Shown piece after piece: positions 1-6,696 of a stretch of 64,000 nt of DNA; the stretch's first letter is position 1; every line of letters starts with the position of its first letter. The stretch comes from RUG14130 sp045598325 (lineage in GTDB: Bacteria > Bacillota > Clostridia > Christensenellales > Aristaeellaceae), in the NCBI GenBank assembly GCA_045598325.1, contig JAZLLT010000105.1, positions 1 to 64,000 on the forward strand. The letters are read 5' to 3'. The notes below the pieces were generated by a model. That model was not told where the DNA came from, did not search any database, and saw only the letters and a list, made by a program, of their open reading frames with translations. A program made the position numbers and the translations under genes.

Positions 1-2253
1 GAGGGAAAGCACTTTGCAGGCAAAGCCTTCGTCCACGCTGCCGGTGATGCCGACAGTCAGGTTCTCTTTCGTGAACAGGGCTTTGGCGCAGGAAGCGAGT
101 TTTTTCAGTAGTTCCGTGCCGTTATCTGCGAAGGCCGCCTCAATTTCCTTCAGATAACGGAACATAGTAACGCCGTCCATGAGTTCGTTCGCGGTCTCCT
201 TCGCGGAGAAGGAAGCGGACGCATAGCGGGAAGCATAGGAATTGCCGGAATTCTTGATATCCTGCTCATAACCCAGACGCTGCTGCTTCAGGATGTTGAG
301 CACGCGCTCTTTATCGGTATAGTCGGTCTTCGTCAGCATTTCGCCGATCAGTGCCAGCGCCTTTTCCGTATTGGTCTCGATGAAGGACGCCTTTACGGAC
401 ACGCCGCACTTGACGCTGTCCTTGTCCTCATCGCGCCCGATGGTCAGCGTGTTTATGCCGAAATGACCGAGATAGGTGTCGATCTCGTTTTCCAGTTCCT
501 GCACGCTGTACTGATCCGTGGGCATGGAGCCGGGGAGCGAGGTGAGCAGGGAAATGATCGAAAGTTCCTCCGCGGTGAAGGTTTCGGAGGCAAAATACAG
601 GTTCAGATGGATGATTTTGTTGGTGTCGAGAGCGGAGGTCAGCACTGTGACGCCGCCGACTTCCGTCTTGTCCGCGATGAGTTCCGCGCACTTTTCGGGC
701 ACATCGGCGGGAGAAAGCGTGGGCAGGGTCGCGGTCTGCTCGGGCGTATCGGGCGTATTCTGGCGCAGGCGCAGTTTCTCGAAAGTCGCGCAGACTTCCT
801 TGAACTTTTCGTCCGGCATGGCGGCGCGCTCTTCGTCAAGGCGCTTCTGCGTCTTTTCGAGTTTTTCCTTTTCGAGGGTCAGAGAGGGCACCATGGTCAG
901 CGTGCCCATGTGGGGATTGTTGATCAGGCACTCATCGATCAGCGCGCGGAACCAGTCCGTGCCCAGTTTTTCGCGCAGGAAGGGGTACACTTCGTCCGCA
1001 TCGAACACATCCTCGGGCTTGCCGCCGTACAGGACATTGGGGAACATGGTCATGGCATAGATGAGTCCTTTGGGCGCGGAGCCGAAATCCTTCTCGCGGT
1101 CCATGTACTCCATCTTGCTGATGATGCCGGTCATGCGCTTTTCGTCGATGATGACTTCTTTCAGGGTCTTTTCGGCAAGCGCCCACAGTTCGTCCTCATG
1201 TCCCTCTTTGACGCCGTACATCATGAGGGTCACATCCGCCTGCTGCTTGGGATCGACCATCAGGGATACATCCTCGCACCAGCCGGTCTTGAGCAGGGCC
1301 TTGGTGAGCGGCGCTTCGTTGGAGCCGCACAGGAATTTGGCAACGGCGTTGAGGCCCGCGATCTTCTTGCGCTCGTCAAAGCGGCAGACGACCCAGCGGC
1401 GTCCCAGAATGTTCTTGCCATGCAGTTCTTCCTCGCTGCTCACGCTGTAGGAGACGGTCTTCTTCCCAGCGGAAACGGGTTTCTGGTCGGGAATGACGGC
1501 ATTTACCGTAAGGGCGCCGAACTCATTCAGATACTCGTCAAGTTTCCCGAGTACCGCATCAATGTCCATATCGCCGTCCAACAGGATCACGCTGTTGGCG
1601 GGATGATAGTATTTGTCATGAGCCGCCTTGTACATTTCGTAGGTCAGGGTGGGGATGGCCTCGGGATAACCGCCGCTGCAGAAACCGTAGCAGTTGTCCG
1701 GGTATACCATGCGGTTAAGTTCGAGGTCTCCGATGCGGTCGGGATCGGAGAACGCGCCCTTCATCTCGCTGTACACGACGCCGTTATACTGCAGTTTGTC
1801 TCCATCGGGCTCATAGTGCCAGCCTTCCTGCAAAAAGGCGTGGGGATCCTTCATGGAAAGGGGATGCATGACCGCGTCCATATACACATCCATGAGGTTC
1901 ATGAAGTCCTTGTCGTTGCGGGAGGACACGGGATACATGGTGAAATCGGGCGCGGTAAAGGCATTGAGGAAGGTCTTGAGCGAACTCTTGAGCAGGTTCA
2001 CGAAAGGCTCCTTCACAGGGAACTTCTCGCTGCCGTTCAGCACGGAATGCTCCAGAATATGGAACACGCCGGTGTCGTCTTCGGGAATGGTTTTAAAACC
2101 GATGGCGAAGGTCTTGTTGTCGTCGTTCCGTTTGAGCCAGATGAGGTCCGCGCCGTTTTTTTCGTAGGTCATGCGGATGAGGGTGGCGGCGACTTCGTTC
2201 ACCTCGTGGATCTCAGTCACGCGGAAACCATGCAGGACAGTGTTCAGTTCCAT
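1..2253 (-). CDS. M16C family zinc metalloprotease (PreP/Cym1-like), 3' end outside window
   Basis: The first 751 codons of a peptidase of the presequence-protease type, which in bacteria cleaves small unfolded peptides inside a closed chamber made by two M16 halves. The inverted zinc motif HILEH is at residues 65-69 (His65, catalytic Glu68, His69) and the third ligand is Glu163 in YSEMKGAFS, the spacing expected for M16C. The reading frame is open to the left edge, so the last part of the second half (family length about 950-1000 aa) is missing. The start is set by an AGGAGA ribosome site a few bases before the ATG at 2253. It lies 11 bp after aspA on the same strand and is probably co-transcribed with it. 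Cytoplasmic; no signal peptide is visible. Confidence 0.9.
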   Translation of the reverse strand, partial: MELNTVLHGFRVTEIHEVNEVAATLIRMTYEKNGADLIWLKRNDDNKTFAIGFKTIPEDDTGVFHILEHSVLNGSEKFPVKEPFVNLLKSSLKTFLNAFTAPDFTMYPVSSRNDKDFMNLMDVYMDAVMHPLSMKDPHAFLQEGWHYEPDGDKLQYNGVVYSEMKGAFSDPDRIGDLELNRMVYPDNCYGFCSGGYPEAIPTLTYEMYKAAHDKYYHPANSVILLDGDMDIDAVLGKLDEYLNEFGALTVNAVIPDQKPVSAGKKTVSYSVSSEEELHGKNILGRRWVVCRFDERKKIAGLNAVAKFLCGSNEAPLTKALLKTGWCEDVSLMVDPKQQADVTLMMYGVKEGHEDELWALAEKTLKEVIIDEKRMTGIISKMEYMDREKDFGSAPKGLIYAMTMFPNVLYGGKPEDVFDADEVYPFLREKLGTDWFRALIDECLINNPHMGTLTMVPSLTLEKEKLEKTQKRLDEERAAMPDEKFKEVCATFEKLRLRQNTPDTPEQTATLPTLSPADVPEKCAELIADKTEVGGVTVLTSALDTNKIIHLNLYFASETFTAEELSIISLLTSLPGSMPTDQYSVQELENEIDTYLGHFGINTLTIGRDEDKDSVKCGVSVKASFIETNTEKALALIGEMLTKTDYTDKERVLNILKQQRLGYEQDIKNSGNSYASRYASASFSAKETANELMDGVTMFRYLKEIEAAFADNGTELLKKLASCAKALFTKENLTVGITGSVDEGFACKVLSL

Positions 2254-2264
2254 ACTTTTCTCCT

Positions 2265-3638
2265 TTACTTGGTCATAGGGTAAGGATCGAGGCAGGCATC
2301 GATCTCCTCGGATGTCATGATGCCCCGCTCCAGCAGTTCCTCTTTGAGCGAAACGCCTTTTTTGACCGCCGCCTTGGCGATCTCGGAGGCTTTTGTATAG
2401 CCCAGCACGGGCGTGAGCGCGGTCACGATGCCCACGGAATTGCGGACGAGAGAATCGCAGCGCGCTTCATTGGCGATGATGCCCTTCACGCAGTTTTCGG
2501 TCAGGGTGTTGACCGCGCCGGTCATCATGCGGATGGACTCGAACAGGCGCACGAAGATGATGGGTTCGAAGGCATTGAGTTCCATCTGTCCCGCTTCCAC
2601 AGCCATGCCGATGGTCACATCGTTGCCCGCGACGGCGAACGCCACCTGATTCATCACTTCGGGGATGACGGGGTTCACCTTGCCCGGCATGATGGAGGAA
2701 CCGTTCTGACGGGGCGGGAGGGTAATCTCACCGATGCCCGTGCGGGGACCGGAGGACATCAGGCGCAGGTCGTTGGAAATTTTGGAAAGGCTCAGCGCGC
2801 AGGCGCGCAGGGCGCCGGATACCGCGGCGAAGCAGTCGATATTCTGGGTGCCGTCGATGAGGTTCTCCGCCTGCATAAGGGGAAGACCGGAAACGGACGC
2901 CAGTTCGGGAACGATCCTGGCGATAAACCGCTTGTCCGCGGTAATGCCCGTTCCGATGGCGGTACCGCCCATGTTGACATAGGTCAGTTCCTTTGCCGCC
3001 GCCTTGATGCGGACGATTCCGCGCAGCACGGCGCAGCGGTACGCGCCGAATTCCTGCCCGAGACGCACCGGGACCGCGTCCTGCAGCTGCGTTCTCCCCA
3101 TCTTGACGATGTGGTCGAATTCTCTTTCCTTTCCGGCAAAGGCGTCCGCGAGAGCGGTGAGAGCGTCATAAAGCCCTTCCAGCAGACGGAGGGCAGTCAT
3201 TTTGCCCGCCGTGGGGATGACATCGTTGGTGGACTGGGCCTTGTTCACATGGTCGTTCGGGTGGACGAGGGTGTATTCGCCCTTCTGTCCGCCCAGAAGT
3301 TCGATGGCGCGGTTGGCGATGACTTCGTTCGCGTTCATGTTGGCGGAAGTGCCGGCTCCGCCTTGCACCGCATCGGTGATGAACATGTCATCAAATTTGC
3401 CCGTGAGCACTTCCTCCGCGGCTTTGATGATGGCGTCCGCCTTGTCCGCGGCGAGCAGTCCGAGACCGCCGTTCACCTTCGCCGCGGCGATTTTGATTTC
3501 CGCAAGCGCGCGGTTGAATTCGGGCAGGATACCGGTATCCGTGATATTGAAATTCTGACGGGCGCGCAGGGTCTGCAGTCCGTAATAGGCGCCGTCAGGC
3601 AGTTCCATTGTACCGATGGTATCTTTTTCGGTGCGCAT
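2265..3638 (-). CDS. aspA: aspartate ammonia-lyase
   Basis: Converts L-aspartate to fumarate and ammonia; a 457-aa member of the fumarase/aspartase superfamily. The N-terminal pattern DAYYGLQT-like (here GAYYGLQTLRA) and the superfamily signature GSSIMPGKVNPVIPEV near residue 312 are clear. The VIPE following the signature favours aspartase over class II fumarase, which normally has TQCE there. Length is normal for the family. The ATG at 3638 follows a GGAGGG ribosome site and a near-consensus promoter at 3673-3701. The M16C protease gene follows 11 bp downstream. Substrate specificity is inferred from motif, not proven. Confidence 0.9.
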   Translation of the reverse strand: MRTEKDTIGTMELPDGAYYGLQTLRARQNFNITDTGILPEFNRALAEIKIAAAKVNGGLGLLAADKADAIIKAAEEVLTGKFDDMFITDAVQGGAGTSANMNANEVIANRAIELLGGQKGEYTLVHPNDHVNKAQSTNDVIPTAGKMTALRLLEGLYDALTALADAFAGKEREFDHIVKMGRTQLQDAVPVRLGQEFGAYRCAVLRGIVRIKAAAKELTYVNMGGTAIGTGITADKRFIARIVPELASVSGLPLMQAENLIDGTQNIDCFAAVSGALRACALSLSKISNDLRLMSSGPRTGIGEITLPPRQNGSSIMPGKVNPVIPEVMNQVAFAVAGNDVTIGMAVEAGQMELNAFEPIIFVRLFESIRMMTGAVNTLTENCVKGIIANEARCDSLVRNSVGIVTALTPVLGYTKASEIAKAAVKKGVSLKEELLERGIMTSEEIDACLDPYPMTK

Positions 3639-3672
3639 AATCTTCCCTCCGTAAAAGCAAAAAACGGGTCAT

Positions 3673-3701
3673 ATTATAGCACCGTTTTGACATCCCGTCA
3701 A
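3673..3701 (-). promoter_or_regulatory. promoter of aspA operon
   Basis: On the minus strand TTGACG, 17 bp, TATAAT, ending about 35 bp before the aspA start codon. Confidence 0.75.
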
Positions 3702-3716
3702 TCAAATACTGCAGTT

Positions 3717-4463
3717 TTAAGGTCGAATTTGTGTTAATTTGCCGTCTATGGCTTCAAAATCGGAGGTGTGCGGATACTCCGCCATGTCAGGATGATGGAC
3801 AAAAGCGGCTTCCGCGTTTCCCTCGTTCAGACCGATGCAGGCGAGCAGGCAGCCCGAATCGCGGATGCGGGCGATGTTGTCATGGGAGAAGTTGCCCGTA
3901 TAGGCAAAGCAGCGCTTCGGATAGTCGCCGATCGTGTACAGTTTTTCGCGGGTATAGTTTTGAGGCGTGTCGATGAAGCGGGCATCCGGGTCGATGAGCA
4001 GGATATCCGAAATGGTCTTCGCGCCCGCGCCGTTGGTGGCATAGACCGTCCTCCCCCGCATGCCGCAAATGCGCACGAGATACGCCACATCGCGGGCGTG
4101 AAGGCTTCCCTCCTTCAGGTCGATGTTGATCTGCATGCCCGTGTAGTAGCACAAATGCAGCGCCTGTTCGAGAGTGGGCACCCGCTGGATGCCGTGAGGG
4201 TCACCCGGCGCGAGGATGACAGAAGTGATGATATCCGCGTCCGTTTCGGAAATCACATACTCGACCGCTCTCCCCTTTTCGTCAAATCCATGCACGACGG
4301 GATCGTGGTTCACGATGAGCACGCCGTCCCGTGTCGCGCGGGCGTCCGTCTCGATCATGTCCGCGCCCTTTTGCGCGGCAAGTTCAAAGGCAGAAAGCGT
4401 GTTGCTGTGCATGCTCTCCGTCACAAAGCCCTGATGGGCGGAAGAAATCCATGTTTTGCGCAT
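3717..4463 (-). CDS. glycerophosphodiester phosphodiesterase family protein
   Basis: A 248-aa protein with the GDPD TIM-barrel pattern: SSAHQGF near the N-terminus (usual HRG), SNTLSAFELAAQKGADMIE, then DARATRDGVLIVNHDP and later INIDLKEG. These correspond to the catalytic histidines and metal ligands of enzymes that hydrolyse glycerophosphodiesters to sn-glycerol 3-phosphate and an alcohol. The Arg of the first motif is replaced by Gln and the Glu of the usual ENT motif by Ser, so activity on standard substrates is uncertain. The start MRKTW is chosen because GGAGGA lies 8 bp upstream; a longer frame to 4502 has no ribosome site. No signal peptide. Single gene with its own promoter, divergent from the PPOX-fold gene. 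Confidence 0.8.
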   Translation of the reverse strand: MRKTWISSAHQGFVTESMHSNTLSAFELAAQKGADMIETDARATRDGVLIVNHDPVVHGFDEKGRAVEYVISETDADIITSVILAPGDPHGIQRVPTLEQALHLCYYTGMQINIDLKEGSLHARDVAYLVRICGMRGRTVYATNGAGAKTISDILLIDPDARFIDTPQNYTREKLYTIGDYPKRCFAYTGNFSHDNIARIRDSGCLLACIGLNEGNAEAAFVHHPDMAEYPHTSDFEAIDGKLTQIRP

Positions 4464-4492
4464 GCCGTGTTCCTCCGGATGTTGATAATGGG

Positions 4493-4521
4493 ATTTTACC
4501 ACAAATGATGTGGCAGCGCAA
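4493..4521 (-). promoter_or_regulatory. promoter of the GDPD gene
   Basis: Minus strand TTGCGC, 17 bp, TAAAAT, about 30 bp before the start codon. It sits back to back with the plus-strand promoter at 4524. Confidence 0.55.
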
Positions 4522-4523
4522 TC

Positions 4524-4551
4524 TTGAAAAGCGACAAAAAAGTGATATAAT
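4524..4551 (+). promoter_or_regulatory. promoter of the PPOX-fold gene
   Basis: Plus strand TTGAAA, 16 bp, TATAAT, 23 bp before the ATG at 4574. Confidence 0.65.
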
Positions 4552-4573
4552 AAAAGAAAAACGGAGGCGGAAT

Positions 4574-4966
4574 ATGGAAAAGATCCTTGAGTTTCTGAAA
4601 AGCGCAGGCACTTACTATCTGGCGACCGTCGAAGGCGATCAGCCCCGCGTGCGCCCCTTCGGCACAGTCAATCTGTTCGAGGGCAAACTCTACATCCAGA
4701 CCGGCAGGGTGAAGCCTGTTTCAAAGCAACTGGGCGTCAATCCCAAGTGCGAGATCTGCGCGTTCAAGGACGGAGTCTGGCTGCGCATCGCCTGCAATCT
4801 CATCGAAGACGACCGGGTGGAAGCGAAGAAAGCGATGCTGGACGCCTATCCCTCCCTGCGCCGCATGTACGACGAAAATGACGGGAACACGCAAGTGCTC
4901 TACATGGCGGACGCCACCGCCACCTTCTCCTCCTTCACCGCGCCCGCGGAAATCATCCGTTTCTGA
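4574..4966 (+). CDS. pyridoxamine 5'-phosphate oxidase family protein (FMN-binding split barrel)
   Basis: A 130-aa protein of the PPOX-like flavin reductase group. Visible features are YYLATVEGDQPRVRPFGTV at the N-terminus (strand pair and the conserved PRVRPFG segment), the strand KLYIQTGRVKPVSKQL, and the NPKCEICAFKDGVWLRI segment typical of small clostridial members annotated as pyridoxamine 5'-phosphate oxidase family. The start is fixed by CGGAGGCGGAAT just upstream of ATG 4574; an in-frame extension further upstream would cross the promoter. Probably a cytoplasmic FMN- or F420-like cofactor binder; the actual substrate is unknown. Monocistronic, ending in a bidirectional terminator. Confidence 0.85.
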   Translation: MEKILEFLKSAGTYYLATVEGDQPRVRPFGTVNLFEGKLYIQTGRVKPVSKQLGVNPKCEICAFKDGVWLRIACNLIEDDRVEAKKAMLDAYPSLRRMYDENDGNTQVLYMADATATFSSFTAPAEIIRF

Positions 4967-4974
4967 CAGGCCGG

Positions 4975-5004
4975 AAAAAGCATCCCGTCGGGGATGCTTT
5001 TTTC
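4975..5004. terminator. bidirectional terminator between convergent genes
   Basis: AAAAAGCATCCC, loop GTCG, GGGATGCTTTTTT. A-rich on the left and T-rich on the right, so it can serve both the PPOX-fold gene and the GH88 gene. Confidence 0.85.
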
Positions 5005-6129
5005 TTATGCCTTCACATCGGGTGCCCAGAAGAGCAGTTTGTTTCCCATGAGTTTGTGAAGCGCCTCGATGTAGAAATAGTCGGCGTAGTTCATGGCGAT
5101 GTGGTGGTCATTCGCGTGATAGGAACCCGTGCATTTCGTGAGAATGGCGGGGCTGTTTTCCGTGTAGTCCGCGTTCCGTCTGTCCATGGCATCCAGAATC
5201 TGCAGCGCGGCGTCAAGATAAGCCGCCTTTTCGTTTTCGGGAAGATGCACGGAAAGTTCGATGAGTCCCGACGCTGCGATGGCGCCTGCGGCATCATCAT
5301 AAAGAAGTTCGTCCGTGGGCTGACGGAAATCGCACTTCGGGACAGGATCGTCCTTCAGGCAGGATATGAAATAATCCGCTACTTTTTTCGAGGTTTCGAG
5401 ATATTCCTTTTTGCCCGTATTGCGGTAGGAAAGGGCAAATCCGTACAGCGCCCACGCCTGCCCGCGGCTCCAACTGGATCCGCTTTCGATACCCTGCCCC
5501 GCGGGATTGTCGAGATAAGCGCCCGTTTCGGGATCGAATATCACAATGTGGTTGCAGGAGCCGTCCTCACGGACGAAGTATTTCATGGAGGTGTCCGCGT
5601 GGCGCATGGCGATGAGACGGTAGCGCGGGTCCCCGGTCATGCGGCTTGCCCAGTACAGCAGGCTCAGGTTCATCATGCAGTCGATGATTGCCCACCCGAA
5701 ACGGCCCTGATTCCACGCGCGGATGAATCCGTTCGGGTTGTAGCGTCCCGCAAGCAGGTTCGCAGTCAGGAAAGTGCGGCCAAAACTGTCCGCGTTGCCT
5801 TCAAGGGCATAATGCACGCCGCTCTGGATGAGCCACATAAAGCCCACATCGTGGTCCAGGTTCTGCGTGTCGGCAAGCGCCGCGTCCATCTGTTTTTCCG
5901 CGCGGATGGCTTCGGTGCGGAAGGTCTCGTCCCCGCTCATCAGGAACATCTGCCACATTTCCGCCGCCCAGAAGCCGTTGGTCCACCAGGTCTTATCCCG
6001 GTGCGTCCACTTGCCGTTCTCCACAGAATACGGGATGCCGTCCAGATCCTGCGCGCATTGGACGCTGAAGCGCATCTTGCGAATGAGTTTTTCCTTGAGT
6101 TCGCATAACCGTTCGACAGAAAATTCCAT
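5005..6129 (-). CDS. GH88 unsaturated glucuronyl/galacturonyl hydrolase
   Basis: A 374-aa (alpha/alpha)6-barrel enzyme that removes the 4,5-unsaturated uronic acid left on oligosaccharides by polysaccharide lyases. The family motifs LDHDVGFMW (Asp94), WNQGRFGWAIID (Asp150) and SWSRGQAWALYGF are present. Asp94 and Asp150 correspond to the two catalytic aspartates of the Bacillus UGL enzyme. No signal peptide, so it acts on imported unsaturated oligosaccharides. GGAGTAAAGT precedes the start and lies inside the end of the YgjV-like gene 3 bp upstream. Last gene of the operon esterase-GH43, ygjV-like, GH88. GH105 is less likely because of the HDVGF and SWSRGQAW motifs. Confidence 0.88.
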   Translation of the reverse strand: MEFSVERLCELKEKLIRKMRFSVQCAQDLDGIPYSVENGKWTHRDKTWWTNGFWAAEMWQMFLMSGDETFRTEAIRAEKQMDAALADTQNLDHDVGFMWLIQSGVHYALEGNADSFGRTFLTANLLAGRYNPNGFIRAWNQGRFGWAIIDCMMNLSLLYWASRMTGDPRYRLIAMRHADTSMKYFVREDGSCNHIVIFDPETGAYLDNPAGQGIESGSSWSRGQAWALYGFALSYRNTGKKEYLETSKKVADYFISCLKDDPVPKCDFRQPTDELLYDDAAGAIAASGLIELSVHLPENEKAAYLDAALQILDAMDRRNADYTENSPAILTKCTGSYHANDHHIAMNYADYFYIEALHKLMGNKLLFWAPDVKA

Positions 6130-6132
6130 ACT

Positions 6133-6681
6133 TTACTCCTTTTCCGCGTCTCTGTGCACGCGGATCATGGTGATGACCACGGAAATCATGGTGAGCAGTT
6201 CGGTCAGCACACCCGGCACGGACTGCATGATATAGTTATGGATAAGCCACAAGGGCGATATGAATCCCACCTGCGCCGCGCGGACGACCTTGTCCCTGCG
6301 CGTCCACAGAAGGGGCGTACCCGCCACCATGGCGGCGGTAGGAAGGATGCTGACCCAGCCCTGCCACGAGACGATGCCACCGACCGCCATGGCCGCGGTC
6401 ATGACCCACATGGAGATCCTGCTCTGTCCCCAGCGGGTGTCGTTTCCGTAGAGGAACACACTCCGGATGAGCCCGAGGACATTGAGTACCATGCCCGTGT
6501 AGGCGCCCAGCAGAAGCAGCTGCACCGACCACAGGAAACTGGTCAGGATCTGAAAGAAGAACACCCGTTTGCTTGCTTTGTTCTGATAGCCAACAAAGGA
6601 CAGGATGATGGCGATGACGCCCAGCCACTGGGCAAACCATTTATCCCCGAACAGGAGCATGAAAAACGCACCGAGGTCCAT
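6133..6681 (-). CDS. YgjV-family inner membrane protein
   Basis: A 182-aa protein with about five to six hydrophobic segments. It shows the YgjV-family pattern: AQWLGVIAIILSFVGYQNKASKR (a first helix followed by a basic loop), then LWSVQLLLLGAYTGMVLN, and GTPLLWTRRDKVVRAAQ near the C-terminus. Function in this family is unknown; in Escherichia coli ygjV lies near altronate/galacturonate genes. Here it sits between an esterase-GH43 and a GH88 gene, which suggests a role in uronate or pectin-derived sugar use (inference from context). Weak ribosome site (GGTGAG) before ATG 6681. Confidence 0.75.
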   Translation of the reverse strand: MDLGAFFMLLFGDKWFAQWLGVIAIILSFVGYQNKASKRVFFFQILTSFLWSVQLLLLGAYTGMVLNVLGLIRSVFLYGNDTRWGQSRISMWVMTAAMAVGGIVSWQGWVSILPTAAMVAGTPLLWTRRDKVVRAAQVGFISPLWLIHNYIMQSVPGVLTELLTMISVVITMIRVHRDAEKE

Positions 6682-6696
6682 GTTTTCTCACCCGAT

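Noticed and set aside
463..2283. Plus-strand open frame of 606 codons at the left edge
   Set aside because: The minus strand holds an M16C peptidase with intact HxxEH and Glu ligands; the plus frame is its shadow.
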